DNA of 40,852 bases from Betaproteobacteria bacterium (GTDB lineage Bacteria; Pseudomonadota; Gammaproteobacteria; Burkholderiales; Burkholderiaceae_C): assembly GCA_016868355.1 (NCBI GenBank), contig VGHB01000020.1, forward strand, positions 1-40,852. The letters are read 5' to 3'. Of the stretch, positions 11,528 to 20,532 are shown one piece after another (within the stretch, counting starts at the first letter, position 1; every line of letters starts with the position of its first letter). Position numbers and translations under genes: made by a program. The notes under the pieces are model-generated. The model was not told the DNA's origin and searched no databases. It saw only the letters and a list, made by a program, of their open reading frames with translations.

Positions 11528-12634
11528 ATGAGCCCAGCGGCCTACGCCAATGACCAGTTCCTGCGCGCCTGCCTGCGCCAGCCCACCGACCACACCCCCG
11601 TATGGCTAATGCGCCAGGCCGGCCGCTACCTGCCCGAATACAACGCCACCCGCGCGCGGGCCGGCAGTTTCATGGGCCTTGCCACCAGCCCCGACTTCGC
11701 CACTGAAGTGACGTTGCAGCCCTTGGACCGCTATCCGCTGGACGCGGCCATTCTGTTCTCAGACATTCTGACAGTGCCCGACGCCATGGGCCTGGGGCTG
11801 AGCTTTGCCGCAGGCGAGGGGCCGCGCTTTGCCAAGATGGTGCGCGAGGAGGGCGATGTGGCCGCGCTGCAGGTGCCCGACCTGGACAAGCTGCGCTACG
11901 TTTTTGATGCGGTGGCCTCCATCCGCAAGGCCCTGACCTTGCCCGATGGGCGCAGCCGCGTGCCTCTCATTGGGTTTTCCGGCAGCCCCTGGACCCTCGC
12001 CTGCTACATGGTCGAAGGTGCGGGCAGCGACGACTACCGCCAAGTCAAGAGCCTGATGTACCGACGCCCGGACCTGATGCACCGGGTCTTGGAGGTCAAT
12101 GCACAGGCCGTCACGTCTTACCTCAATGCGCAGATTGAGGCCGGTGCACAGGCGGTGATGGTCTTTGACAGTTGGGGCGGTGTCTTGGCCGACGGTGCTT
12201 TCCAGGCCTTCAGCCTGGCCTACACGCGCCGCGTCGTGGAGGGCCTCAAGCGAGAGCATGGGGGCCAGCGCGTCCCCTGCATCGTGTTCACCAAGGGTGG
12301 TGGGCAGTGGCTGGAAGGCATCGCTGCCTGCGGCGCTGATGTGGTGGGCCTGGACTGGACCACCGACCTGGGCAGTGCCCGCACCCGCGTGGGTCATCAG
12401 GTGGCCTTGCAGGGCAACATCGACCCCATGGTGCTGTTCGGGGGCGAGGCTGCCGTGCGCGCCGAGGTGCGCCGCACCCTGGACCGCTTCGGTGCGCCGC
12501 GCGGGGCGGATGGCCAATGGGGCGGGCATGTGTTGAACCTGGGGCACGGCTTGAACCAGCACACGCCCCCCGAGTCGGTGGCAGCCCTGGTCGATGAAGC
12601 TCATGCGTATTCACGCCACCTCTATTCGAACTGA
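11528..12634 (+). CDS. hemE: Uroporphyrinogen decarboxylase
   Basis: A 368-residue enzyme that decarboxylates the four acetate side chains of uroporphyrinogen III to give coproporphyrinogen III in haem synthesis. Both family signatures are present: [14 protein letters not shown] near the N terminus, and [16 protein letters not shown] in the middle. The catalytic Asp lies in [17 protein letters not shown]. The ATG at 11528 is chosen because AGGAG (11515-11519) lies eight bases upstream and [19 protein letters not shown] is a typical start. It follows the ATP synthase terminator, so it has its own promoter, which I could not place with confidence. Confidence 0.97.
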   Translation: MSPAAYANDQFLRACLRQPTDHTPVWLMRQAGRYLPEYNATRARAGSFMGLATSPDFATEVTLQPLDRYPLDAAILFSDILTVPDAMGLGLSFAAGEGPRFAKMVREEGDVAALQVPDLDKLRYVFDAVASIRKALTLPDGRSRVPLIGFSGSPWTLACYMVEGAGSDDYRQVKSLMYRRPDLMHRVLEVNAQAVTSYLNAQIEAGAQAVMVFDSWGGVLADGAFQAFSLAYTRRVVEGLKREHGGQRVPCIVFTKGGGQWLEGIAACGADVVGLDWTTDLGSARTRVGHQVALQGNIDPMVLFGGEAAVRAEVRRTLDRFGAPRGADGQWGGHVLNLGHGLNQHTPPESVAALVDEAHAYSRHLYSN

Positions 12635-12704
12635 GCGCCATGTGTGCACTTACTCGCGCCTAAAATGTTATGGCCTTGCAACTCGGATCAGCCAGACCGG
12701 GGGC

Positions 12705-12774
12705 AGGTACACGTGGGTCAAGGGGTGACTTATCCCCAAAGCGGTGCAAGCGGCCCACCGCTGCACGTGTACCT
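12705..12774. repeat. 11-bp perfect inverted repeat with 48-bp spacer
   Basis: AGGTACACGTG at 12705-12715 and its exact reverse complement CACGTGTACCT at 12764-12774. Each arm contains the self-complementary CACGTG. It could act as an RNA stem or as a pair of protein-binding sites on DNA. Confidence 0.85.
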
Positions 12775-12926
12775 TCTTTCGGCTTGAAAAACATCAAGCA
12801 TTTTTTCTAAGTGTTTGATTCTGTACAGACAAATTGAATGCCTTCGGATGAGGCAGCTCAAGCCGGTCGAAGCAAAATCAGGCACTTGGCGCATCCATTG
12901 GCGGCTTGTCCCCAAACTTGTCCACA
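12730..12926 (+). promoter_or_regulatory. DnaA-box-like 9-mers upstream of priA
   Basis: Three 9-mers on the same strand resemble the DnaA box TTATCCACA: TTATCCCCA (12730-12738), TTGTCCCCA (12906-12914) and TTGTCCACA (12918-12926). Each differs from the consensus at one or two bases. A fourth, weaker match (TTACCCACG) lies on the opposite strand at 12931-12939. TCCACA (12921-12926) with TAAAAC (12945-12950) at 18-bp spacing could be the priA promoter, which would put the last two sites over it. The rest of the gap (12809-12905) contains no gene that I can support. Confidence 0.35.
12782..12808 (+). terminator. Terminator-like hairpin in the hemE-priA gap
   Basis: GCTTGA (12782-12787) pairs with TCAAGC (12794-12799) around an A-rich six-base loop, followed by A and six T (12801-12806). 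The stem is short but the T-run is clean. It could end hemE mRNA or a separate small RNA. Confidence 0.65.
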
Positions 12927-12977
12927 GAATTCGTGGGTAAGTTGTAAAACCCAAACCGAATCAAGGCCTTACTTGCT

Positions 12978-15188
12978 GTGGCTCAGGAGATAGATTCGTG
13001 TCGAGCCGACCCCGTGCTGCCCCGCTCGGAACCCGGTGAGCTGGCCGTATTGGTGGACCTGCCCCACCACAGCGGGTTGGGCGGGGCGCTGACCTATCTC
13101 CATGGGCATGCGTTGGCGCCCGGCACCCTGGTGCAGGTACCCCTGGGGCGGCGCGAGGTGATGGGGATCGTGTGGGACGAGCAGGCCACAACAGCCTCGC
13201 CGCCCGAGCCCGGCAGCTGCAAGCCGGTGGCTGCGGTGATGGACCTGCCACCCTTGAGCGCGCACTGGCGCGCACTGGTGACCTTTGCAGCCGACTACTA
13301 CCGCCGCGGTGTCGGTGAATTGGCCCTGTCGGTGCTGCCGCCGGAACTGCGCAAGGCCACGCCAGCGGCTCTGGCGCGCCGAGGGGCACGGCTGGCTAAG
13401 AGGCTGAATCGCCCTGCCGTGGCCCCACATGGCCAGGGTTCCGCAGTCGATGGGGCCGCCCCGCCCTTGACACCAGAACAATCGGCTGTGCTGCAAGCGC
13501 TGCTGCAAACCACCGGCAATGAGCAGACCCCGCCGGCTGGCCCGCCCGCGCCGGTGCTCCTGCATGGGGTGACGGGCAGCGGCAAGACCGAGGTCTACCT
13601 TCGCTTGGCGCAGCGCACTCTGGCCCAGGGCCGTCAGGTCTTGGTGATGGTGCCCGAGATCAACTTGACCCCGCAGCTTGAGGCCCGGCTGCGCGATCGT
13701 TTTGCAGGCCATACCCTGGTCACACTGCACAGCGGCCTAACGCCAGCGCAGCGTGTCAACCACTGGCTGCAAGCCCATCTGGGGCAGGCCGACTTGCTCT
13801 TGGGTACGCGCCTGTCGGTGATGGCCTCACTGCCGCGGCTCGGGCTCATCGTGGTCGATGAAGAGCATGACCCGTCCTACAAACAGCAGGAGGGCGCCCG
13901 TTATTCCGCACGCGACCTGGCGGTGTACCGAGCTCGTTTGGAGGGCCTGCCCGTGATTCTGGGTTCGGCCACTCCATCGCTGGAGTCGTGGCGGCATGCA
14001 CAGCAGGGTCGCTATCGGCTCTTGCGAATGCCCAGCCGCATAGGGCACGGCGCCCTGCCCCAGGTTGAACTGGTCGACCTCAATCTTCAGCCGCGCCGCG
14101 TGGCGTCGAGTGCCGACGGCAGCCTCTTGTCTACCGCCTTGGTGGCCGCGGTGCAGGAAGGCATTGACCGAGGTGAGCAAAGCCTGTTGTTGCTCAATCG
14201 ACGGGGCTATGCGCCGGTCTTGCACTGCGGTGCGTGCGCCTGGAAGAGCGAATGCCCGCACTGCAGCGCCTGGCGGGTTTTTCACAAGGCGGACCGCAGC
14301 CTGCGCTGCCACCATTGCGGGGCCGCCGAGCGCGTTCCGAGGGCCTGCCCAGCCTGTGGCAACCTGGACCTGTCGCCGATCGGGCGGGGCACCGAGCGCT
14401 TGGAAGAGCAGCTGGCACCGCTTTTGCGCGGGCGCGATGGTGGGCCGGTGCGCATCCTGCGCATCGATGCGGACACCACACGCCAAGCCGGCTCGCTGCA
14501 AAGCCAGCTCGCGCAGGTGCACGAGGGCGAGGTAGACGTGCTGGTGGGCACGCAGATGGTGGCCAAGGGGCACGACTTTCGCCGGATGACGCTGGTGGCG
14601 GCAGTCAACCCCGACGGCGCCCTGTTCAGCAGCGACTTTCGAGCACCCGAGCGCTTGTTTGCCCTGTTGATGCAGGCCGCTGGGCGGGCTGGGCGCGATC
14701 CCAAGCAGGCCGCACGCAGCCGCATGCTGGTGCAGACGGCTTACCCGCTGCACCCGCTTGTGCAGGCCCTGCGTCAACACGATTACGACGCCTTTGCCGC
14801 ATCACAGTTGGAAGAGCGGCAGGCGGTGGGCCTGCCCCCCTATAGCCACCTGGTGGTGTTGCGGGCTGAGGCCCGAACGGTGCAGGCTGCACAGGCCTTT
14901 ATGGCCGAGGCGGGTGCTGCGGCAAATGAGACCTTAAAGAGCCTCAAGGCCTTTCACGCCGCGCAAGCTGTTGGTGGGCCCTTTGGCGAGGTTACGCTTT
15001 ACCCGGCTGTGCCGGCCCCTGTGGCCCGTGTGGCGGACCTGGAGCGGTGGCAGATGCTGCTCGAGTCGGCCTCACGGCCCACCCTGCAGGCCCTGTTGCG
15101 CGACTGGTCTGAGGCCCTGCTGGCCCTGCGGGAGCGGCACCGCGCCGTGGTGCGTTGGGCCTTGGATGTGGACCCACTGAGCCTGTAG
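12978..15188 (+). CDS. priA: Primosomal protein N', replication restart helicase PriA
   Basis: A 736-residue superfamily 2 3'-to-5' DNA helicase that reloads the replisome at stalled forks. An N-terminal DNA-binding domain is followed by Walker A GVTGSGKT (197-204) and DEEH (294-297). The zinc-binding insert has eight cysteines in four CxxC pairs (417/420, 426/429, 444/447, 457/460). Helicase motifs V and VI follow (VGTQMVAKGHDF, QAAGRAGR). The start is uncertain. The GTG at 12978 has a modest AAGG ten bases upstream. The better Shine-Dalgarno AGGAGA (12985-12990) lies inside this frame and would serve no in-frame start nearby except a distant GTG at 13014. The stop lies seven bases from the convergent AEC transporter gene. 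Confidence 0.95.
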   Translation: MAQEIDSCRADPVLPRSEPGELAVLVDLPHHSGLGGALTYLHGHALAPGTLVQVPLGRREVMGIVWDEQATTASPPEPGSCKPVAAVMDLPPLSAHWRALVTFAADYYRRGVGELALSVLPPELRKATPAALARRGARLAKRLNRPAVAPHGQGSAVDGAAPPLTPEQSAVLQALLQTTGNEQTPPAGPPAPVLLHGVTGSGKTEVYLRLAQRTLAQGRQVLVMVPEINLTPQLEARLRDRFAGHTLVTLHSGLTPAQRVNHWLQAHLGQADLLLGTRLSVMASLPRLGLIVVDEEHDPSYKQQEGARYSARDLAVYRARLEGLPVILGSATPSLESWRHAQQGRYRLLRMPSRIGHGALPQVELVDLNLQPRRVASSADGSLLSTALVAAVQEGIDRGEQSLLLLNRRGYAPVLHCGACAWKSECPHCSAWRVFHKADRSLRCHHCGAAERVPRACPACGNLDLSPIGRGTERLEEQLAPLLRGRDGGPVRILRIDADTTRQAGSLQSQLAQVHEGEVDVLVGTQMVAKGHDFRRMTLVAAVNPDGALFSSDFRAPERLFALLMQAAGRAGRDPKQAARSRMLVQTAYPLHPLVQALRQHDYDAFAASQLEERQAVGLPPYSHLVVLRAEARTVQAAQAFMAEAGAAANETLKSLKAFHAAQAVGGPFGEVTLYPAVPAPVARVADLERWQMLLESASRPTLQALLRDWSEALLALRERHRAVVRWALDVDPLSL

Positions 15189-15195
15189 TACACAG

Positions 15196-16227
15196 TTAGT
15201 GCAAGGGTTGTATGCCAAAGCCCCAGGCCCACAGCGTGAAGGTGATGAAGGCTAGGGTTGTGGAGCCCATGATGATGCGCGCCACCAGGCCGTCGTTGGC
15301 GCCATAGCGCTCGGCGAGCATCGATACATTGCTGGCGCTGGGCAGGGCCGCCATGAGCGTGATGGCGGCCACTTGGGGGTCGGACAGGGGCGCACCCAAG
15401 GCCCGAGCTGCGATGCATCCGGACCACACCAGCAGGGGGTGCAGCAGCAGCTTGATGCCCACCACGCCCAGCAGAAGGGCCGGCGAAGACGGGGTGGTGT
15501 GCGGGGGTTCGGCCGATGCCGCGCGTGAACGGAACAACACCGCTCCGATGGTGAACAAGGCCACCGGGCTGGCCGCATCAGCCAGCATGCCCACGGCTTT
15601 GTCCACCGGACGCCAAAGGGCCAGGTCCAGTGCCGACATGGCGCCTCCCAAGCCGATGGACCAGGGCAAGGGGTTCATCAAGGGCGCTTTCAGCGCAGCC
15701 AGGAAGGCCGCGCCTGTGCCCGCGGCGGGCGCGGCGATGCGGGCGTGTACGCCTGGCGCCTCGTTCGCAGGCTGACTTTGGCTGCCGGCCTGCGCCAGCG
15801 CCAGGCAAGCCGAGGTGGTCAGCATCATGTCCAGCAGCATGGAGCAGATGACCGGGCCCGCCGCAGCAGGGCCCAGCAGCGCCACCAGCAGGGGCACCCC
15901 GATGAAACCCGAGTTCGGAAAGGCTGCCACCAGGGCCGCAAACGCGGCGTCTTTGCGCGGTGTACCCAAAACCCGACCCAGGATGAGCACGCCCGTTACC
16001 ACCAGGGCGGCCACCAGGAGGTACAGGCTGCTGATCACCGGATCCAGCAGTTGCGCCAGCGGGGTATTCATGCCGAAGCGCAGCAGCATGCAGGGCAGGG
16101 CAAAGAACAAGACGAAGGTGTTCAACCCAGGAATGGCCGCCAAGGGCAGCCAGCCGCGCTGGGCTGCCCAGTACCCGGCCAGGATGAGCGCGAAGAAGGG
16201 ACCGGTAACCGACAGGATGGCCTGCAT
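15196..16227 (-). CDS. AEC-family transporter
   Basis: A 343-residue membrane protein of the auxin efflux carrier family, with about ten hydrophobic segments in two halves. The N terminus MQAILSVTGPFFALILAGYWAA and the central FPNSGFIGVPLLVALLG motif are typical of the family. The ATG at 16227 is preferred over an upstream one at 16281 because the upstream extension is Arg-rich and would precede the first membrane segment without family sequence. Substrates in bacteria are mostly unknown; malonate or other organic acids are known for some members. It is divergent from sppA. Confidence 0.85.
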   Translation of the reverse strand: MQAILSVTGPFFALILAGYWAAQRGWLPLAAIPGLNTFVLFFALPCMLLRFGMNTPLAQLLDPVISSLYLLVAALVVTGVLILGRVLGTPRKDAAFAALVAAFPNSGFIGVPLLVALLGPAAAGPVICSMLLDMMLTTSACLALAQAGSQSQPANEAPGVHARIAAPAAGTGAAFLAALKAPLMNPLPWSIGLGGAMSALDLALWRPVDKAVGMLADAASPVALFTIGAVLFRSRAASAEPPHTTPSSPALLLGVVGIKLLLHPLLVWSGCIAARALGAPLSDPQVAAITLMAALPSASNVSMLAERYGANDGLVARIIMGSTTLAFITFTLWAWGFGIQPLH

Positions 16228-16376
16228 GGGCGTGCAGTATCGCCGGGAGACCGTTTGTCGCAGCGGCGTGCGGCCCATCATCCCGCAGCGGCTATTCGTC
16301 GCATAGGCTGCACCGCCCCATGCGTTGGCCTCAAAATCTGGCCGTCGCGTTTGTCTCTGTTTGAAAGCCCTAGATC

Positions 16377-18326
16377 ATGTCCGACGAAAATACCTCAGCA
16401 CCCAGCACCACCCCCGCCCCTGCACGCTGGCGCCGAGCCTTGTCGGGTGTGGGCCGGATCCTGGACGCCCTGCAGACAGGCGTCAAACGAACGGTCTTGG
16501 TCCTGGCCATTGGCGGCATGACCGCTGGCATCATCATGGGCGTGCAGATGAGCCGCCCGCCGGCACTGCAGGACCAGACGGTCTTGGTGTTGGACCTCCA
16601 GGGTGTTTTGCGCGAGCAGGCATCCGACGGCGCACGGCAAAGCCTTCTGGCCCAGGCCCAGGGTGAGGCTCCCCAGAAGCTGCGCCTGCGTGATGTGCTC
16701 GCCGCGCTGGACCATGCACAGCGCGACCCCAAGATCCGCGCGGTGATGCTGAAGTTGGATGACTTCGGTGGTACGGGCCTGTCTTCGCTGCGAGAGGTGG
16801 CTGCGGCCCTCGAGCGCTTCAAGGCCTCAGGCAAGCCGGTGACCGCCTGGGGCTACGACTGGGATCAACGCGCCTACTACCTGGCCGCCCGCGCCAACGA
16901 GGTGTGGCTACACCCTATGGGCAGCGTCTTGGTTGAGGGCTACGGACGACAGCGCAACTACTACAAGGACGCCCTGGACAAGTGGGGTGTGCAGGCCAAT
17001 GTGATCCGCGTGGGCAAGTACAAAAACGCCGGTGAGCCGTACTTCACCAACGGCCCTTCGAAAGAGACCCTCGAGAGCGAAGCGCATGTGTACGAGGCCA
17101 TCTGGGCGCTGTACCGCCGTGGTGTTGAAAAGGCACGTAAGTTACCCGATGGCGCAATTCAGCAGGCCATCGACAGTCTGCCTGCGTCGCTGGTGGCTGT
17201 GGGAGGGAGTCCGGCCGCCTGGGCCCTGCAGCAGAAGTGGGTGGATGCGCTCAAGACCCACGACGAGATGCGCAAGGCGATGATGGATGCGGGTGCAGTG
17301 GACGAGGAAAAGAAGACGTTTCGCCAGGTGTCGCTGCAGCAGTACCTTAAGCAGTTGCCGCGCCGTGCAGCCGACGCGCCGGTGGCCATCGTGGTGGCCG
17401 AGGGCGAGATTGGTGATGGCCAGGCCCCGGCCGGGCGTGTGGGTGGCGACAGCACCTCGGCCCTGATCCGCAAGGCCCGCGAGGATGAGAAGGTCAAGGC
17501 CTTGGTGCTGCGGGTGAATTCGCCCGGCGGCAGCGCCTTCGCCTCGGAACAGATCCGCCGCGAGTTGGAGCTTACCCGCGCCGCTGGCAAGCCGGTGGTG
17601 GTCTCGATGGGGGACGTGGCGGCTTCGGGGGGCTACTGGATCGCGATGGCCGCTGATGAGGTGATCGCGGAGCCGGCCACCATCACGGGATCGATTGGGG
17701 TGTTCGGCATCCTGCCCACCGCCCAAGGCCTGATGGATAAGGCCGGTGTGCGCACGGGGGGGTATCGCACCACCTGGTTGGTGGGCGCCTATGACTTCCG
17801 GCGTGATCTGGATCCCCGATTTGCGCAACTCGTGCAGTCGAGCATCGGCCACATCTACACCGACTTCACCACCAAGGCGGCCGCGGCGCGCAGCACCACC
17901 CGCGAGGCCATTGATGCGGTGGCGCAAGGCCGCATCTGGACCGGGGAACAGGCGCGCGGACATGGGCTGATCGACCGCACCGGCACCTTGGCCGATGCGA
18001 TCAAGGCGGCCCGTGAGCGTGCCAAGCTGGCCGAGGATGCGGCCGTGCGTTACGTGGAGAAGTCTCCCAGCCCCCTGTCGGCGGTGCTGGAGCGTTTCGG
18101 CGTGGCAGAAGCCACCGCCCATCAGTGGGTGGCGTTGGCCCAAGCCCTTGGCCTGGTGAAGGAAGCGGCGGCGCCGGGCATGCCCATGGGGGCTGCAGCG
18201 GCAGCGGCAGCGGCTTGGCTGCCCGCCACGGGCTTGGCCCCGGACCTGTGGTGGCTCAACGATGTGGTGCAGGCCCGCCAGCCCTTCGCGGCGGTGGTGC
18301 ACTGCTTCTGCGGCAGCGAGCGATAG
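16377..18326 (+). CDS. sppA: Signal peptide peptidase SppA, 67K type
   Basis: A 649-residue membrane-anchored serine protease that degrades cleaved signal peptides. One N-terminal membrane anchor lies near residues 38-55. Two tandem ClpP-like halves follow. The catalytic Lys216 lies in GKYKNAGEPYF of the first half, and the nucleophile Ser417 in VAASGGYWIAM of the second, as expected for the Ser/Lys dyad of the long form. The C terminus has a run of eight alanines and a Trp-rich end not typical of E. coli SppA. It is followed by rep 82 bp downstream. Confidence 0.95.
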   Translation: MSDENTSAPSTTPAPARWRRALSGVGRILDALQTGVKRTVLVLAIGGMTAGIIMGVQMSRPPALQDQTVLVLDLQGVLREQASDGARQSLLAQAQGEAPQKLRLRDVLAALDHAQRDPKIRAVMLKLDDFGGTGLSSLREVAAALERFKASGKPVTAWGYDWDQRAYYLAARANEVWLHPMGSVLVEGYGRQRNYYKDALDKWGVQANVIRVGKYKNAGEPYFTNGPSKETLESEAHVYEAIWALYRRGVEKARKLPDGAIQQAIDSLPASLVAVGGSPAAWALQQKWVDALKTHDEMRKAMMDAGAVDEEKKTFRQVSLQQYLKQLPRRAADAPVAIVVAEGEIGDGQAPAGRVGGDSTSALIRKAREDEKVKALVLRVNSPGGSAFASEQIRRELELTRAAGKPVVVSMGDVAASGGYWIAMAADEVIAEPATITGSIGVFGILPTAQGLMDKAGVRTGGYRTTWLVGAYDFRRDLDPRFAQLVQSSIGHIYTDFTTKAAAARSTTREAIDAVAQGRIWTGEQARGHGLIDRTGTLADAIKAARERAKLAEDAAVRYVEKSPSPLSAVLERFGVAEATAHQWVALAQALGLVKEAAAPGMPMGAAAAAAAAWLPATGLAPDLWWLNDVVQARQPFAAVVHCFCGSER

Positions 18327-18408
18327 CCGCCGCCATGGCGGGGGGGGCGGGGCGACGGCACCCCGTCTGCCCCTTGGCTATGATCCGCGGCCCGCTTTCA
18401 AGGATCGT

Positions 18409-20502
18409 ATGCCCCCTCCTGCCGCACCGCCCGTTGGACTGAACCCAGCACAGCTTCAGGCGGTGCACCATCTGGACGGCCCATGCCTGGTGGTGGCCGG
18501 GGCCGGTTCAGGCAAAACGCGGGTGATCACGCACAAATTGGCCCGGCTGCTGCAAAGCGGCTTGGAGCCTGGCCAGCTGGCCGCCATCACCTTCACCAAC
18601 AAGGCCGCGCAAGAGATGCGCGAACGCGCCAAGGCCCTGGTGGGGCCGCGCGCGGCCGGACAACTCGTGATCAGCACCTTCCACAGCCTGGGGGTTCGGC
18701 TCCTGCGCGAGGACGGCACGGCCTTGGGGCTGAAACCGGCCTTCAGCATTTTGGACAGCGATGACGTGCTGAGCCTGCTGCGCGACGCCGGCGCCACCAC
18801 CGACGCCAAGCTGGCGCGCCAGTGGCAGTGGGCCATCAGCCTGTGGAAGAACCAGGGCCTGAACAGCGACGGTGCTGCCGCAATCGCCCAAAACGACCAC
18901 GAGCGGGTGGCCGCCCAAGTGATGCGGCGCTACGAAGAGCGCTTGATGGCCTACCAAGCTGTGGACTTCGACGACTTGATCGGATTGCCGCTGCGCCTGC
19001 TGCAGCGCGACGAGGCGGTTCGCCTGAAGTGGCAGGAGCGCTTCCACCATGTATTGGTGGACGAATACCAGGACACCAATGCCGTGCAATACGAGCTGAT
19101 GAAGCAGCTCGTGTTGCACCCCGACCCGCGCCGTGCCGCACGCTTCACCGCTGTGGGTGATGATGACCAAAGCATCTACGGATGGCGCGGTGCCACCATC
19201 GACAACCTCAAACGCCTTCCGCAGGACTTCCCGCAGCTGCGCGTGATCGCCTTGGAGCAGAACTACCGTTCTACCGCGGCCATCCTGCGCGCAGCCAACC
19301 ACGTCATTGCGGCCAACCCCAAGCTGTTCGAAAAGAAGCTGTGGAGCGAGCTGGGCGAAGGCGAGCCGGTCAAGCTGGTGGAGTGTGACGGTGAGGAGCA
19401 CGAGGCCGAGCGTGCGGTGGCCTTCATCCAAGCCATCCGCGGCAACGGCGGACCCTCGATCAAGCTGTCGGATTTCGCCATCCTGTACCGTGCCAACCAC
19501 CAGGCCAAGGTGTTTGAGCAAAAGCTGCGGGCGGCCCAGATTCCCTACAAGGTCTCCGGGGGGCAGAGCTTCTTCGACCGCGCCGAGATCAAGGACCTGT
19601 GTGCCTGGTTGCGCCTGTTGGTCAACCAGGATGACGACCCGGCTTTCTTGCGCGCCATCACCACGCCCAAGCGTGGCATTGGCCACCAGACCCTGGGCAA
19701 GCTCGGCGAGTTCGGCGCGGCGTGGAAGAAGAGCCTGTTCGAATCGGTGTTCGCCGCCAGCCTGGGCACGGTGCTGCCGGCCAAGGCACAGGGCTCGTTG
19801 CTCGAGTTCCGCCGCTACATCAACGACTTTTCGCACAAGGCTAACCACACCTCGGGTTCCGAGGACGCCAAGGCCCTGTTGATGGACTGGCTGCGGGACA
19901 TCGCTTACGAGCAGCACCTCTTCGATGGCGAAGACAACGAAAAGCTGGCTGCCGCCCGTTGGTCCAACGTGCTGGACTTTGTCGATTGGATTGCACGGCG
20001 CTGTGGTGGAGAGATTGACAACCTGGGTGGTATGACCACCGAGACCCCCAAGCGCAGCGTGTTGGAGGTGGCCCAGACCATCAGCGTGATCATCAGCCTG
20101 GCCGAGCGGGGTGATGAGCAGGACGTGGTGACCTTGTCCACCCTGCACGCCGCCAAGGGGCTGGAGTGGCCGCATGTGGTCTTGGCCGGCGTGAACGAGG
20201 GCCTACTGCCCTTCAAGAGCGAAGACGAGGACATGAGCCCTGAGCGCCTGGAGGAGGAGCGCCGCCTGATGTACGTGGGCATCACGCGTGCGCGCCAAAC
20301 GCTGGCGGTGAGCACCCTGCGTCGTCGAAAGCGGGGGCGCGAACACGTGGCGGCCATCCCCAGCCGATTCATTGCGGAGATGAAGCTCAACGACAGCCCC
20401 AACCGCGAAGACCCGCGCGAGCGGCTGCGGCGCATGCGCGATGAATTGGCCGCCAAGTCCGCTGCTGCGGCTGCGGCCGCAGCGGCGCGCCCTCAGGCCT
20501 GA
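18409..20502 (+). CDS. rep: ATP-dependent DNA helicase Rep
   Basis: A 697-residue superfamily 1A helicase. Walker A GAGSGKT is at residues 31-37, and the frame continues through TFTNKAAQEMRERA, the DEYQDTN Walker B box, GDDDQSIYGWRGA, LEQNYRS, TLHAAKGLEWPHV and VGITRARQTL. The N terminus LNPAQLQAVHHLDGPCLVVAG and the length match Rep better than UvrD. The ATG at 18409 is chosen because AGGA lies just upstream and the longer frame from 18262 overlaps sppA. TATGAT at 18379-18384 could be a -10 element, without a good -35. The C terminus ends in an alanine run. Together with PriA it serves replication past and after blocks. Confidence 0.94.
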   Translation: MPPPAAPPVGLNPAQLQAVHHLDGPCLVVAGAGSGKTRVITHKLARLLQSGLEPGQLAAITFTNKAAQEMRERAKALVGPRAAGQLVISTFHSLGVRLLREDGTALGLKPAFSILDSDDVLSLLRDAGATTDAKLARQWQWAISLWKNQGLNSDGAAAIAQNDHERVAAQVMRRYEERLMAYQAVDFDDLIGLPLRLLQRDEAVRLKWQERFHHVLVDEYQDTNAVQYELMKQLVLHPDPRRAARFTAVGDDDQSIYGWRGATIDNLKRLPQDFPQLRVIALEQNYRSTAAILRAANHVIAANPKLFEKKLWSELGEGEPVKLVECDGEEHEAERAVAFIQAIRGNGGPSIKLSDFAILYRANHQAKVFEQKLRAAQIPYKVSGGQSFFDRAEIKDLCAWLRLLVNQDDDPAFLRAITTPKRGIGHQTLGKLGEFGAAWKKSLFESVFAASLGTVLPAKAQGSLLEFRRYINDFSHKANHTSGSEDAKALLMDWLRDIAYEQHLFDGEDNEKLAAARWSNVLDFVDWIARRCGGEIDNLGGMTTETPKRSVLEVAQTISVIISLAERGDEQDVVTLSTLHAAKGLEWPHVVLAGVNEGLLPFKSEDEDMSPERLEEERRLMYVGITRARQTLAVSTLRRRKRGREHVAAIPSRFIAEMKLNDSPNREDPRERLRRMRDELAAKSAAAAAAAAARPQA

Positions 20503-20532
20503 GCGGGGGCGAAGTGAAGAAGCCTTAGCGCT

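Larger units (their letters stand above)
12661..12808 (+). ncRNA. Candidate structured small RNA between hemE and priA
   Basis: A TAAAAT hexamer (12661-12666), usable as a -10 but without a good -35, is followed by a nested fold. An 11-bp perfect outer stem joins 12705-12715 (AGGTACACGTG) to 12764-12774. Inside it are a GGGG/CCCC hairpin (12722-12725 with 12734-12737) and a GCGGTG/CACCGC hairpin (12741-12746 with 12756-12761), giving a three-way junction. A terminator-like hairpin with six T closes the unit at 12782-12808. I recognise no known family. Alternatives are a long 3' end of hemE mRNA or a priA leader. The boundaries are estimates. Confidence 0.45.

Noticed and set aside
12730-12954. 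A 74-codon minus-strand frame in the hemE-priA gap
   Set aside because: No ribosome site or family likeness. It covers the structured element and DnaA-like sites, which explain the region better.
12635-12977. The hemE-priA gap as a chromosomal origin
   Set aside because: DnaA-like sites and an AT-rich stretch are present, but the boxes are few and imperfect, and dnaA, dnaN, rpmH or parAB are not nearby. A regulatory role is more likely.
18330-18341. 12-bp palindrome CCGCCATGGCGG between sppA and rep
   Set aside because: Short and GC-rich in a G-run context; likely by chance and without associated signals.
18508-20175. A 555-codon open frame antisense to rep
   Set aside because: It lies wholly within a helicase gene with all motifs intact. 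The antisense protein is compositionally biased and has no ribosome site.
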